62,619 nucleotides of DNA from Hespellia sp. (GCA_028689735.1 JAQVCP010000014.1:1-62619); one strand, 5' to 3'. Positions 37,632 to 48,505 are shown, numbered from the stretch's first letter. The notes: generated by a model not told the origin, from the letters alone. Translations and numbers: made by a program.

Positions 37632-38690
37632 ATGAAAAAGCTATTAGATCATATTTTTATTGATGGATTGAGCGGCATGGCTCACGGATTGTTTGCGACG
37701 CTGATTATAGGAACCATCATTCAGCAGATCGGAACATTTGCAGGTGGTACGGTTGGAGGGCTGATCTATGTGATTGGAAAGGTCGCAGCGGCACTGACCG
37801 GCGCTGGAATTGGCGTGGGTGTGGCAAGAAAGTTCGAGGCGAGCCAGCTTGTGATTGTTGCAGCGGCAACAGCGGGGATGGTGGGTGCATTTGCAAGTAA
37901 GATTCTGGCAGGAGCGATTGTTGGTGAGAATGGTGAGATGATTTTTGCCGGACCGGGAGAGCCACTTGGTGCATTTATTGCAGCCTACGTTGCGATTGAA
38001 GTCGGTATGCTGATCTCCGGAAGAACAAAGATTGATATTCTCATTACACCTCTGGTATCTATCGGGGCAGGATCCGCAGTTGGCTTAATCCTGGGACCAC
38101 CAATCTCCGGGTTCATGATTTGGCTTGGTTCCATCATCAACTGGGGAACAGAGCAGCAGCCGCTATTGATGGGAATCGTGGTGTCGGTACTTATGGGAAT
38201 GATTCTGACCCTGCCAATCAGCTCGGCAGCCCTTGGTATTATATTGAACTTATCCGGTCTGGCTGCAGGGGCGGCAACGATTGGCTGCTGCTGTAATATG
38301 GTAGGGTTTGCAGTTGCCAGTTTTCGGGAGAATAAGATTGGCGGACTTCTGGCCCAGGGAATCGGAACATCCATGCTTCAGGTGCCCAATATCGTGAGAA
38401 AACCTCAGATCTGGCTTCCAGCGATCCTCTCCAGCGCCATTCTGGGTCCGGTTGGAACGATGATACTTCATATGACAAGCAATGCGACCGGTTCCGGAAT
38501 GGGAACAGCAGGACTGGTTGGACAGATTATGACGTGGCAGACGATGATTCAGACGGAGCCTGCCAATATCGTTATGATAAAGATTTTGGCGATACAGATC
38601 ATTCTTCCGGCAGTGATTACGTTGTTGATTTCAGAATACATGCGTAAGAAGAAATGGATTAAAATGGGAGACATGAAGCTGGATTTATAA
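37632..38690 (+). CDS. PTS IIC-family membrane protein, PfoR-like
   Basis: 352 residues with nine or ten membrane segments. It starts MKKLLDHIFIDGLSGMAHGL, the typical N-terminus of the PTS_EIIC_2 family, which includes Clostridium PfoR. No EIIA, EIIB or HPr gene is near. The family has been linked to regulation in some clostridia; transport is not shown. ATG 37632 behind GAGGAG is preferred to the ACG/ATG-poor upstream extension. Confidence 0.85.
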   Translation: MKKLLDHIFIDGLSGMAHGLFATLIIGTIIQQIGTFAGGTVGGLIYVIGKVAAALTGAGIGVGVARKFEASQLVIVAAATAGMVGAFASKILAGAIVGENGEMIFAGPGEPLGAFIAAYVAIEVGMLISGRTKIDILITPLVSIGAGSAVGLILGPPISGFMIWLGSIINWGTEQQPLLMGIVVSVLMGMILTLPISSAALGIILNLSGLAAGAATIGCCCNMVGFAVASFRENKIGGLLAQGIGTSMLQVPNIVRKPQIWLPAILSSAILGPVGTMILHMTSNATGSGMGTAGLVGQIMTWQTMIQTEPANIVMIKILAIQIILPAVITLLISEYMRKKKWIKMGDMKLDL

Positions 38691-38747
38691 AAGGTGTGGA
38701 CAGTAACAAATGTGTATTTATTTAATCATAAAAAAAGAGTGAACTCT

Positions 38748-38776
38748 ATGACAAGAATCTTCAATTATGATATACT
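38748..38776 (+). promoter_or_regulatory. Promoter of the alarmone synthetase gene
   Basis: ATGACA (38748-38753), 17 bp ending in TGA, TATACT (38771-38776), an extended -10. It is 43 bp before the start codon. Confidence 0.65.
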
Positions 38777-38818
38777 GTGGGTAGAATAATTGCCCTAACG
38801 TTTGGGAGGAGACAGTAT

Positions 38819-39577
38819 ATGCAGGATGCGATTAGAAATTACGAGGATGTTGACAGCTGGAAGACAGTGATGTTTTTGTATAATGCAGCACTAAAAGAAG
38901 TCGGAACGAAGCTGGAGATTCTGAATGATGAGTTTCAGCATGTTCACCGCTACAATCCGATTGAACATATCAAGACTCGTATCAAGAGTGCGGAGAGTAT
39001 CGTGAAGAAACTGAGGCGGTACGGCTATGAGACTTCCATTGAGAATATGGTAAAGTATATCAATGACATTGCGGGAGTGAGGTTGATTTGTTCGTTTACT
39101 TCCGATATTTACAGATTGGCAGAGATGATTGGGAATCAGAGTGATCTGAAGGTACTTTCCATCAAGGATTATATCAAGAAGCCGAAGGAAAGTGGTTATA
39201 AGAGTTATCATATGCTGGTGTCTGTGCCTATTTTTCTTTCTGACAGTGTAGTAGACACGAAAGTGGAGATTCAGATCAGGACAATAGCGATGGACTTCTG
39301 GGCGAGTCTGGAGCACAAGATCTACTATAAGTTCGAGGGAAATGCACCGGAGTATATCAGCAGGGATTTAAGAGAATGTGCGGAGATGGTTTCTGCTTTG
39401 GATGAGAAGATGCTCTCTTTGAATGAAGCGATTCTGGCTCTGGATAAGACGGAACACTGGCCGAATCCAAAGAGCATGATGGATGATGTACAGAAAATTG
39501 ATGATGTACAGGCGGAGGATCAGGCAGAGTTCCAAAAGAATTTAGAAAAAGAGACGTTAGGGGAAGAGATGCCATAG
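38819..39577 (+). CDS. Small alarmone (p)ppGpp synthetase
   Basis: 252 residues holding a single RelA/SpoT synthetase domain: RIKSAESIVKKLRRYG, DIAGVRLICSF, KPKESGYKSYHMLV, VEIQIRTIAMDFWASLEHK. No hydrolase, TGS or ACT domain, so it is of the RelQ/YjbM or RelP/YwaC class. It makes ppGpp/pppGpp from GTP/GDP and ATP. ATG 38819 is behind GGGAGGAG; the terminator stem begins inside the gene's last codons. Confidence 0.92.
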   Translation: MQDAIRNYEDVDSWKTVMFLYNAALKEVGTKLEILNDEFQHVHRYNPIEHIKTRIKSAESIVKKLRRYGYETSIENMVKYINDIAGVRLICSFTSDIYRLAEMIGNQSDLKVLSIKDYIKKPKESGYKSYHMLVSVPIFLSDSVVDTKVEIQIRTIAMDFWASLEHKIYYKFEGNAPEYISRDLRECAEMVSALDEKMLSLNEAILALDKTEHWPNPKSMMDDVQKIDDVQAEDQAEFQKNLEKETLGEEMP

Positions 39578-39589
39578 GCATCTCTTTTT
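39564..39589 (+). terminator. Terminator overlapping the alarmone synthetase stop
   Basis: AAGAGATGCC (39564-39573) pairs with GGCATCTCTT (39577-39586), loop ATA, then TTT. The TAG stop (39575-39577) lies in the loop and first 3' stem base. Confidence 0.88.
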
Positions 39590-39644
39590 GAACGTTTGCT
39601 TTACCGCTTAGGCCGCCGAAAATGGAATGAGAAAGAGGAAGAAG

Positions 39645-40982
39645 ATGAACAAAGAGACAGGACTGGATTTGACAGAAGGAAACGTAAGGACAAAGTTGAT
39701 TCGCTATGCCATACCGATGGTAGTAATGAGTCTGCTGCAATCATTATACAGTATGGCTGACCTGATCATATCAGGGCATTTTATCGGAAGCAGGGGGATT
39801 TCCGGTATCAACAATGCCAGCCAGATTATGCTGCTGGTCACCCAGATTATCATAGGATTATCACAGGGCGGCAATATTCTGATTGGCCAGTACTATGGAG
39901 CAAAGCAGGAGAGGAGCAGGAAGGAGACGACAAACACACTCTTTTTCAGCTTCATGTCGCTTGCTGTCATTGTGGCGGCAGGATTGTTTTTTCTCTCAGG
40001 CACGCTTCTGACAGCACTCAAGGCACCAGCCTACCGGGAGGCGCTGGCGTATCTGAAAATCTGTTCCGTGGGCGTGCTCTTTATCTTCGGGTATAATTCA
40101 CTGGTCGCGGCTGTGCGTGCAGTTGGGGATTCCCGGCGCCCGATGCGGATTATCATGATATCCACTGGCGTGAATATTGTGCTGGATCTGCTCTTCGTAG
40201 GTGTGTTTTCCATGGGAACCGGTGGAGCAGCGCTGGCGACTGTAATTGCACAGGGAATCTCTTTTTTCCTGATGCTGACTCACGTGCTGAAGAATCGTGA
40301 TTTTTTTGGAGTCTGCCTTTGGCAGCCACAGATATATGGAAAACAGTTTCTTTCTATATTAAAGCTTGGAATTCCCTGTGCAGTGCAGCAGTCACTGGCG
40401 GGCATCTCCTGGCTCACGGTGACGCGTTTCATCAATGGATACGGGGTCGCAGCTTCTGCGGGGAGTGGAATCAGTGCCAAAATCAAGGAATTCAGCCAGC
40501 TCTTTCTTGTGGCCATCGCCAACAGTACGACAACAATGGTGGCTCAGAATCTGGGAGCAGAAAAATATGACAGAGTAAAGGAAGTGGTTCATACAGCAAT
40601 TCGGTTTTCTATGATGGTGGCAACGATTCTGATCGTTTTTGTGGAGATTGCGGCACCCCTTCTCGTGGGCATTTTTACACAGAGTCCGGAGGTGGCAAAT
40701 GTGGCAGTGCTGAATATAAGAATTGAGATTATTGGACAGATTTTCTATGCAATCTTTCTGGTATATCACTGCTTTGCAATCGGGGCAGGACATACCATGT
40801 TCTCTCTGGGGTCCTCTTTTGTGAACTGTATTCTGGTGCGTGTAGTGCTGGTGGTGATTCTCAATCATGTGATGGGACTCCCCGGAATTTTCCTGGCATG
40901 TATGATTGCACCGAGTTCTTCGGTTCCCCTTGGACTGATTTATGAAAAGTCCAATGTGTGGAGAAAGAGGCTGACCACGTAA
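39645..40982 (+). CDS. MATE family efflux transporter
   Basis: 445 residues, twelve membrane segments in two halves. N-terminal DLTEGNVRTKLIRYAIPMV and SLYSMADLIISGHFIG are typical of the DinF/NorM MATE class. It exports organic cations or drugs using Na+ or H+. ATG 39645 is preceded by AGAGGAAG; ATG 39627 is possible. Confidence 0.92.
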   Translation: MNKETGLDLTEGNVRTKLIRYAIPMVVMSLLQSLYSMADLIISGHFIGSRGISGINNASQIMLLVTQIIIGLSQGGNILIGQYYGAKQERSRKETTNTLFFSFMSLAVIVAAGLFFLSGTLLTALKAPAYREALAYLKICSVGVLFIFGYNSLVAAVRAVGDSRRPMRIIMISTGVNIVLDLLFVGVFSMGTGGAALATVIAQGISFFLMLTHVLKNRDFFGVCLWQPQIYGKQFLSILKLGIPCAVQQSLAGISWLTVTRFINGYGVAASAGSGISAKIKEFSQLFLVAIANSTTTMVAQNLGAEKYDRVKEVVHTAIRFSMMVATILIVFVEIAAPLLVGIFTQSPEVANVAVLNIRIEIIGQIFYAIFLVYHCFAIGAGHTMFSLGSSFVNCILVRVVLVVILNHVMGLPGIFLACMIAPSSSVPLGLIYEKSNVWRKRLTT

Positions 40983-41065
40983 GAGAGCAGCGGCAATCGG
41001 AAAAACAAAACAGATTTCGAGCATTTGTTTGAAGATAAAATAAAAAGACAAAGCAGGAGGCAGAT

Positions 41066-44000
41066 ATGGCACTACAGTTTATATTTGGAAATTCCGGTTC
41101 TGGAAAATCCTACACCTTATACCGGCAGATTATCGATCAGGCAGAGGAAAACCCGAATCTCAACTATCTGGTCATCGTGCCGGAGCAGTTTACGATGCAG
41201 ACCCAGCGGGATTTGGTAATGGCACATCCAAAGCATGGAATTATGAATATTGATGTCCTTAGCTTCGGGAGAATGGCACACCGTATTTTCGAGGAGGTGG
41301 GTGCCGATACCAGAACGGTCCTGGACGATGAGGGAAAGAACCTGATTTTGCGCAAAATTGCAGGACGGTACGAAGAAAATCTGAAGGTATTAAAGGGGAA
41401 TCTGAAAAAGCAGGGCTATATCAGCGAGGTGAAATCCGTAATTTCCGAGTTTACCCAGTATGATATTGGACTTACCGAGATCGACCGACTGCTGGAGGAT
41501 ATGGAGCCATCCAGTTATCTTTCTTCCAAGCTCCAGGATATCCGGATGATTTATGAGGGGTTTTATGAGTACCTTGCGGAAAAATATATCACGAAGGAAG
41601 AGCTTCTTGACCAGCTTTGCCAGGTGGCGGGACGGTCCAGAATTCTCAGTTCCAGTGTGGTTGTCTTTGACGGATTTACAGGGTTTACTCCGGTGCAGGT
41701 GCGACTCTTAGGCGAGCTTATGAGCATTTGCAGAGAAATCATAGTGACGGTGGAAATGGATTCCCACGAGGATGCCTTTCGCTATGACCATCCATACCAG
41801 TTGTTCGCGCTGAGTAAGCAGATGGTGACTTCACTCAGCAGGACAGCAATGGACCGGGGGATTGCGCAAAAAGAACCACAGCAGCTCTACCAGAAACCGG
41901 TCTACCGCTTTCGCAGTAATGAGGCGATGCAGTTTCTGGAGGCCAATCTCTTCCGGTATTCTGACAGAAGGTACGAGAAGGGGCAGGATGCCATTGAGAT
42001 ACATTTGGCAAGGAATCCGCGGGAAGAGGTGGATTTTGCTGCCAGGGAAATCCGGAGACTGGTCCGGGAGGAAGGGTATCGCTACAGCGATATCGCAGTC
42101 ATTGCCAGTGATATGAATCTCTATGCAGACTATGTGGAAAAACTTGGAGAGCGGTATCAGATTCCGATTTTCATGGATCATAAACGGAGTATTCTCCTCA
42201 ATGCATTTGTGGAATATCTACGGAGCCTGCTGGCAATGGTAGAGCAGAATTTTTCCTACGAATCGGTCTTTCGCTTTCTGAGGACGGGATTTGTGGATTT
42301 TACGCCGGAGGAGATTGACTGTCTGGAAAATTACTGTGTGGCACTTGGCATTAAGGGCTATAAAAAATGGCAGGGGGCTTTTGTTCGCCGGAGCAGGATG
42401 ACCAGTGAAGCGGAGCTGGAAGAACTGAACCATATCCGTGTCCGTTTTGTGGAACAGATTGACGGTCTTGTATTCGTGCTGAAGCAGCGAAAAAAAACTG
42501 TGCGGGATGTGACTGTGGCACTGTACGAATTTATTGCTGGTCAGCGGATGCAGGAGCGTCTCTTGGAGCGGGAGCAGTATTTCCAAGAGAGCGGAGAGCT
42601 TGCGCTTGCGAAAGAATATGCTCAGATTTACCGGACAGTGTTGGAGCTTTTGGACAAGTTCGTGGAGCTTTTAGGCGAGGAGCCTATCGCACTGAAGGAA
42701 TACTGTGAGCTTCTGGATGCAGGGATGGAAGAGGCAAAGGTGGGAGTGATTCCGCCAAGTCTTGACCAGGTTGTGGTTGGTGATATGGAGCGGACCCGTC
42801 TGAAAGACATCAAGGCACTGATTCTGCTGGGAGTTAACGATACGCTTCTCCCCGGAAAGCTGGGGCAGGGCGGAATCCTCTCGGAACACGACCGGGAGAA
42901 AATTACAGAGGAGAAACTGACTCTTTCGCCGGGAGCAAAGGAGAAAACCTATGTTCAGAAGTTCTACTTGTATCTGAATCTGACGAAACCGGATCAGAAG
43001 TTGTATCTTACCTTCAGCAAGGCATCTGCAGACGGCAAGACATTGCGTCCTGCCTATCTGATTCAGGATTTGCGGCGCATGTATCCGGCTCTTTCCATTG
43101 TGGAGGAAGAAGGGAAAACGCTGGCAGAGCGGGAGATGACTGCAGACACCGGTATTTCTTATCTGATAGACGGACTGCGTCGGCAGGAAGGTGAGCTCTC
43201 AGAGGAATGGATGGAGCTTTATACGTGGTATTTTCGTCAGGAGAAATGGCGCGAAAAAATCACCCGGCTAGTGGAGGCAAGCTTCTACCGCAAGGAGCCG
43301 GATGTACTTTCCCAGACGCTGGCAGAGAAACTCTTTGGCGCGGATGGAACAATGAGTGTGACCCGAATGGAGAAATATGCAGCATGCGCCTACGCACATT
43401 TCCTCTATTATGGGCTTCGGCTCAAGGAGCGGGAAGAGTATACGTTCGAGGCCATGGATCTTGGAAACATTGCCCACAGCGCAATGGAACGGTTTGCAAA
43501 GAAGATGCAGGAAGATCAGCAGGAGTGGACGTCACTGTCTGAGGAAGAGAGCAGAAGACGCATGGACGAGAGTGTGGAGGAGAGCATCACGGAGTACAGT
43601 AATACTGTCCTTTACAGCACAGCGCGCAATGAATATATGATAAACCGCATCAAGAAAATGATGTACCGTACGGTGTGGGCATTGCAGAAACAGCTGCTTC
43701 ACGGGGATTTTAAGCCCAGCGAATACGAGCTGAACTTCGGCAGTGGAAAGATTGACCGGATTGATACCTGTGAAGACGCGGATACCGTATATGTCAAAGT
43801 GATTGATTATAAAACGGGTTCCAAGGCATTTGACCTGACCTCGCTTTATCACGGTCTCCAATTGCAGCTTCCAGTCTATCTGAATGCTGCAATGCAGGTA
43901 GAAGCAGGCAGACATCCGGACAAAGAGGTGGTTCCTGCCGGAATTTTCTACTACCGGATCAAGGATCCTATTGTGGAGAAGCTAAAGGATGAGCAGGCGC

Positions 44001-44401
44001 TCTCGGACAGTATCTTAAAGGAACTGCGTCTGGACGGAGTGGTCAATATGGATGAAAATGCAATCGGGCATATGGAGAAGGAGCTGAGCGGCAATTCTCT
44101 GGTCATTCCTGTGGGCAGGACGAAGAACGGTCAGTATTCCAAGGCATCCAAGGTTCTAAGCGGTGAGGAGTTTGGTACCATCTCGGAATACACCAGAAAA
44201 ATCACGGAGCGGATACAGGCAGAGATTCAGAGTGGAAGAATCGAGGTGCTCCCATATGAAATGGGACAGAGCGGAAGCTGTCAGTATTGTGGATACAAGG
44301 ATATTTGTGGTTTTGACAGCAAGATTGCAGGATGTCACACCAGGCGGCTGTCGAAGATGAAAGAGGATGCCGTGCTGAATCTGATGAAAAGGGAGATGTA
44401 A
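41066..44401 (+). CDS. addB: AddAB helicase-nuclease subunit B
   Basis: 1111 residues, usual for AddB. Walker A GNSGSGKS at the N-terminus; C-terminal RecB-type nuclease domain with the DYKTGSKAFD motif and the four Cys of the iron-sulphur staple (CAYAHFLYYG, then CQYCGYKDIC). With AddA it resects double-strand breaks and recognises Chi. AGGAGG upstream. It ends 2 nt before addA. Confidence 0.97.
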   Translation: MALQFIFGNSGSGKSYTLYRQIIDQAEENPNLNYLVIVPEQFTMQTQRDLVMAHPKHGIMNIDVLSFGRMAHRIFEEVGADTRTVLDDEGKNLILRKIAGRYEENLKVLKGNLKKQGYISEVKSVISEFTQYDIGLTEIDRLLEDMEPSSYLSSKLQDIRMIYEGFYEYLAEKYITKEELLDQLCQVAGRSRILSSSVVVFDGFTGFTPVQVRLLGELMSICREIIVTVEMDSHEDAFRYDHPYQLFALSKQMVTSLSRTAMDRGIAQKEPQQLYQKPVYRFRSNEAMQFLEANLFRYSDRRYEKGQDAIEIHLARNPREEVDFAAREIRRLVREEGYRYSDIAVIASDMNLYADYVEKLGERYQIPIFMDHKRSILLNAFVEYLRSLLAMVEQNFSYESVFRFLRTGFVDFTPEEIDCLENYCVALGIKGYKKWQGAFVRRSRMTSEAELEELNHIRVRFVEQIDGLVFVLKQRKKTVRDVTVALYEFIAGQRMQERLLEREQYFQESGELALAKEYAQIYRTVLELLDKFVELLGEEPIALKEYCELLDAGMEEAKVGVIPPSLDQVVVGDMERTRLKDIKALILLGVNDTLLPGKLGQGGILSEHDREKITEEKLTLSPGAKEKTYVQKFYLYLNLTKPDQKLYLTFSKASADGKTLRPAYLIQDLRRMYPALSIVEEEGKTLAEREMTADTGISYLIDGLRRQEGELSEEWMELYTWYFRQEKWREKITRLVEASFYRKEPDVLSQTLAEKLFGADGTMSVTRMEKYAACAYAHFLYYGLRLKEREEYTFEAMDLGNIAHSAMERFAKKMQEDQQEWTSLSEEESRRRMDESVEESITEYSNTVLYSTARNEYMINRIKKMMYRTVWALQKQLLHGDFKPSEYELNFGSGKIDRIDTCEDADTVYVKVIDYKTGSKAFDLTSLYHGLQLQLPVYLNAAMQVEAGRHPDKEVVPAGIFYYRIKDPIVEKLKDEQALSDSILKELRLDGVVNMDENAIGHMEKELSGNSLVIPVGRTKNGQYSKASKVLSGEEFGTISEYTRKITERIQAEIQSGRIEVLPYEMGQSGSCQYCGYKDICGFDSKIAGCHTRRLSKMKEDAVLNLMKREM

Positions 44402-44403
44402 TC

Positions 44404-47400
44404 ATGGGAATGGAATGGACAAAGCAACAACAGCAGGTCATTACGCTGCGGGAGAGGAATATCCTGGTGTCGGCGGCAGCAGGCTCCGGCAAGACCGCAG
44501 TGCTTGTGGAGCGGATCATTACCAGACTTCTGGATGAGAAGCATCCCATTGATGTGGATCGCCTGCTGATCGTGACCTTTACGGAAGCGGCAGCATCGGA
44601 GATGAAGGAGCGGATTCGCGGTGCCATCGAGTCGGCGCTTGAGAAGAATCCGGGGAATGTTCACCTCCAGAGACAGGCAACACTGATTCACAGTGCGTTG
44701 ATCACCACCATCCACAGCTTCTGCCTTTCTGTGATCCGGGAACATTTTCATGTGATTGATCTGGACCCGGGATTTCGCATTGCGGAGGAAGGGGAGCTAA
44801 AACTTTTAAAAAAGGATGTACTGCGGGAGCTGCTGGAGGAAAAATATGTCCAGGCAGAGAAAACATTTTTGGAGGCAACGGAATATTTTTCCAATGGGCG
44901 GGATGACAAGAAGCTGGAGGAGCTGATTCTGCAGCTATACGAATATTCACGCAGCTATCCGGACGCCGGGGAATGGATTGCCGGACTGCCGGAGTCTTAC
45001 CATGTGGATGAAAACGGCACCTATCCGTTTCTGGCGAGGGCACTGGATCTGGTTGCTGTCTCGGCAGGTGATGCGCTGGAGCTTCTTGAGGAGGCAATGG
45101 ACGCATCACTCAGCGCAGCCGGTCCCTATATGTATGAGGAAATGCTGTGTTCTGATATGGAGCAGATTCAGCGTATTAAGGATGCAGACACTTTTGAAGA
45201 AATGTATTTTGCAGTGCAGGGAATCAACTGGATGCGTCTGTCTGCCAAAAAGGACAGTGACGTGGACCCGGAGGTACGTGAATATGCCAAGGGACTCAGA
45301 AATGGGGCGAAGGATATCATCGCAGATCTGGGGAAACAGTTTTTCTATGCAGCGCCAGAGGAGCTGGCGGAGGATATGGAGCGGTGCTATCTTCCTATGA
45401 AGACGCTGGCAGGTCTGGTGGCAGAATATGGAGCGGCATTTGCGGCAAAGAAGAGCAGTAAAAATATCATTGATTTCGGGGATATGGAGCAGTTTGCTCT
45501 GCAGATTCTGAATGTGAAAAAAGACGGAATCCTGGTGCCATCCAAGGTCGCAGCGGAGTATCAGGAGCAGTTTGCAGAGATCATGATTGACGAATATCAG
45601 GACAGCAATCTGATTCAGGAGGCTATCTTGACCAGCGTATCCACCATCAGCAGAGGAAAAAACAATCTGTTCATGGTAGGAGACGTGAAGCAGAGTATTT
45701 ACCGCTTTCGCCTGTCAAGACCGGAGCTCTTTATGGAAAAGTTCGATACCTACAGTCTGGAGGAAAGCGATGCACAGCGCATTGATCTTCACAAGAATTT
45801 CCGGAGCCGTGCAGAAGTGCTGGACTGTGTCAATCACATTTTTTATCAGATTATGACAAAGTCTCTTGGCGGGATTGTGTATGATGAGAGCGCAGCGTTG
45901 AATGTGGGAGCGGGCTATGAGCCCCAGCTTGATGCATCGGGTCACAGCATCAATCAGACGGAGGTTCTGATTGTGGATGGAAATCTGGAAGAGGAAAATG
46001 TGGAGGACACTCCGGAAATCAGGGACAGTGTCAGAGAGCTGGAGGCAAGGGCAGTCGCCCGTCGGATCAAGGAGCTTCTGCTCACCAATGTGGTAGAAGA
46101 TAGGGAAACGGGGCAATACCGCAAGGCGGCATACCGGGATATTGTTATTCTGACTCGGAGTATCAAAGGATGGACGGATACATTTTCCAGGATTCTCAAT
46201 GAAGAAGGGATTCCCACCTATGCGGGCAACCGGGAGGGGTATTTTGAGACCTATGAGGTCAGTGTGCTTCTGGATTACCTGCGGATTCTGGATAATATGC
46301 AGCAGGATCTGCCGATGGCTGCGGTACTGACCTCCAGCTTTGGAAACCTTGGCGCGGATGAGCTGGCTAAGATAAGGAGTGCATTTCCGGAGAAGAGCTT
46401 TGCATGTGCGGTGACTTCTTATATAGAAGAGATGGAGCATGCGGAAAGTGCTGAAGGCAGCGCTGAGATGGATTCAGGGCAGGGAGAAGCGACTGGAAAA
46501 TCAGCAAAAGAATCTGCACAAAGCTTGGATTGGAACTTGGGAAGAAAATTGAAAAACATATGCAATCAAATCGCATATTTTAGAAGTCTGATTCCATATC
46601 AGGGTATCCACGAGCTGCTGTGGAGAATTATAGAAGAAACCGGTTATGGTGATTATGTAGCGGCGATGCCGGGTGGCGAGCAGCGCAAGGCAAATGTGGA
46701 TATGCTGGTGGAAAAAGCCATCGCATTTGAAAATACCAGTTATAAGGGGCTGTTTAACTTCGTGCGCTACATCGAGCAGCTTCAAAAGTACGATGTGGAC
46801 TACGGTGAGGCAAGCGTTCTGGATGAGCAGAATGATGCGGTGCGCCTGATGAGCATCCACAAGAGTAAAGGGCTGGAATTCCCCATCGTTTTCGTGGCGG
46901 GCATGGGCAAGCGTTTCAATACTCAGGATGTGACAAGCAGTCTGGTGATTCACCCGGATCTTGGTGTGGGCATTGATGCCATTGATCTGGAGAAAAGGAC
47001 CAAGGCGGTCAGTATCCTGAAAAAGGTGATTCAGAAGGAAGTGAATCTGGATAATCTGGGGGAGGAGCTGCGTGTGCTCTATGTGGCCCTTACCCGTGCG
47101 AAGGAGAAGCTGATCATGGTCGGAGCACTTTCGGGAGCGGCGGAGAAGCTGGCGGCCTTCGAGAACATTTGTCACAGAGAAAAAACGGAATTGAGCTTCA
47201 GCAGTCTGTCTGGTGCAAGGAGTTATTTTGACTGGGTGCTTCCTGCATTGGTGCGGATTCCCAAAGACCTGCCTCTTCGCGTGGATATCATTACACCCAT
47301 GCAGCTGGTGGTGAAGGAGACTGTGGAAACATACACGGCGGATTTGACAAAGGAAGTCCTTTTGAACTGGAATGAGAAAAAGGTCTTCGATGAAAAGATG

Positions 47401-48108
47401 AAAAACCGTTTGGAGGATCAGTTTAGCTATGTTTATCCCTACAGTGAAGAGAATCAGCTGAAACTGAAATTCACGGTGTCGGAACTGAAAAAAAGGATTG
47501 CCACGCAGGAAGCGGAAGAAGCGGGGGAGGAAATGTATCGGGAGCCGGAGAAAGAAGCGATTATTCCTGGATTTTTGCAGACCGAGACTTTGCTGACCGG
47601 TGCTTCCCGCGGTACGGCTTATCACAAATTGATGGAATTGCTGGATTTTTCAAAGGATTATGACGAGCCGCAGCTTCGGAAAGTGATAGAGGCATATCGC
47701 CAGGAGGGGAAAATGTCCCGGGAGATGGCGGAGTGCATTGATACAGCAGATATTCTGGCATTTCTTGGAAGCTCCTCTGCAAAGCGTATGCAGAAAGCGG
47801 CAAGCGCGCAGAAGCTGTGGTCGGAGCAGCCATTTGTGCTGGGCGTGGATGCAAAGGATGTCTATCCGGAGACGAAGAGTGAGCAGATTGTTTTAGTGCA
47901 GGGAATTATAGACGTATATTTTGAAGAGGAGGAGGGTCTGGTGGTCCTCGATTATAAGACCGATAAGGTGCGAAGTGCTCAGGAACTGAGGGAACGGTAT
48001 CACGGGCAGCTGGATTATTATGCGAGAGCCCTTGAGCAGATTACAGGAAAGCGTGTCAGCCAGAAAATCATCTATTCCTTTACTCTTCAGGAGGAAATTG
48101 TGGTGTGA
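44404..48108 (+). CDS. addA: AddAB helicase-nuclease subunit A
   Basis: 1234 residues. UvrD-type helicase: Q motif TKQQQQVI, Walker A AAAGSGKT, motif II IDEYQDSN, motif IV-like VGDVKQSIYRFR and VI VALTRAKEKL. C-terminal nuclease motif LDYKTDKV. ATG 44404 was chosen for its GGGAG ribosome binding site and fit with the family N-terminus; the 24-residue upstream extension reads through addB. Confidence 0.97.
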   Translation: MGMEWTKQQQQVITLRERNILVSAAAGSGKTAVLVERIITRLLDEKHPIDVDRLLIVTFTEAAASEMKERIRGAIESALEKNPGNVHLQRQATLIHSALITTIHSFCLSVIREHFHVIDLDPGFRIAEEGELKLLKKDVLRELLEEKYVQAEKTFLEATEYFSNGRDDKKLEELILQLYEYSRSYPDAGEWIAGLPESYHVDENGTYPFLARALDLVAVSAGDALELLEEAMDASLSAAGPYMYEEMLCSDMEQIQRIKDADTFEEMYFAVQGINWMRLSAKKDSDVDPEVREYAKGLRNGAKDIIADLGKQFFYAAPEELAEDMERCYLPMKTLAGLVAEYGAAFAAKKSSKNIIDFGDMEQFALQILNVKKDGILVPSKVAAEYQEQFAEIMIDEYQDSNLIQEAILTSVSTISRGKNNLFMVGDVKQSIYRFRLSRPELFMEKFDTYSLEESDAQRIDLHKNFRSRAEVLDCVNHIFYQIMTKSLGGIVYDESAALNVGAGYEPQLDASGHSINQTEVLIVDGNLEEENVEDTPEIRDSVRELEARAVARRIKELLLTNVVEDRETGQYRKAAYRDIVILTRSIKGWTDTFSRILNEEGIPTYAGNREGYFETYEVSVLLDYLRILDNMQQDLPMAAVLTSSFGNLGADELAKIRSAFPEKSFACAVTSYIEEMEHAESAEGSAEMDSGQGEATGKSAKESAQSLDWNLGRKLKNICNQIAYFRSLIPYQGIHELLWRIIEETGYGDYVAAMPGGEQRKANVDMLVEKAIAFENTSYKGLFNFVRYIEQLQKYDVDYGEASVLDEQNDAVRLMSIHKSKGLEFPIVFVAGMGKRFNTQDVTSSLVIHPDLGVGIDAIDLEKRTKAVSILKKVIQKEVNLDNLGEELRVLYVALTRAKEKLIMVGALSGAAEKLAAFENICHREKTELSFSSLSGARSYFDWVLPALVRIPKDLPLRVDIITPMQLVVKETVETYTADLTKEVLLNWNEKKVFDEKMKNRLEDQFSYVYPYSEENQLKLKFTVSELKKRIATQEAEEAGEEMYREPEKEAIIPGFLQTETLLTGASRGTAYHKLMELLDFSKDYDEPQLRKVIEAYRQEGKMSREMAECIDTADILAFLGSSSAKRMQKAASAQKLWSEQPFVLGVDAKDVYPETKSEQIVLVQGIIDVYFEEEEGLVVLDYKTDKVRSAQELRERYHGQLDYYARALEQITGKRVSQKIIYSFTLQEEIVV

Positions 48109-48235
48109 GCATGGACACAGCAAAGTGGACTTTAAGTATCTGCCTGTCGTATAAGAAGGCTGCTGGAAAGTATAAAGCGAGAAACCATAAGTATCGGAGA
48201 TTTGTTTTTGATGTTGATAAGTGAGGGATAGAAAC

Positions 48236-48505
48236 ATGGAATATATATGGATTTATTTATTGGTAGTAAATGTACTGGCTTTTTTCATTTATGGTGATGA
48301 TAAGGCAAGAGCACGACGCGGTGTGTGGCGAATCTCGGAGCGAACCCTGATTCTTATGGCTCTGATTGGCGGTTCGATGGGAGCACTGTTTGGAATGGCG
48401 GTGTTCCATCATAAGACGCGGCATAAGAAGTTTACAATCGGAGTGCCCTTCATTCTGGCTCTTCAGGTTCTGATTGGAGCAATGCTGTTTTTTGAACATC
48501 TGTAA
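48236..48505 (+). CDS. DUF1294 small membrane protein
   Basis: 89 residues, about three membrane segments. Family motif GDDKARARRGVWRISE, then GGSMGALFGMAVFHHKTRHKKF. Function unknown. ATG 48236 behind AGGGATAG; GTG 48221 is an alternative. It follows addA by 127 nt. Confidence 0.85.
   Translation: MEYIWIYLLVVNVLAFFIYGDDKARARRGVWRISERTLILMALIGGSMGALFGMAVFHHKTRHKKFTIGVPFILALQVLIGAMLFFEHL

Noticed and set aside
46501-47625. 374-residue minus-strand ORF opposite addA
   Set aside because: Entirely antisense to an intact, motif-rich addA gene; His/Gln/Leu-rich composition typical of a shadow frame.
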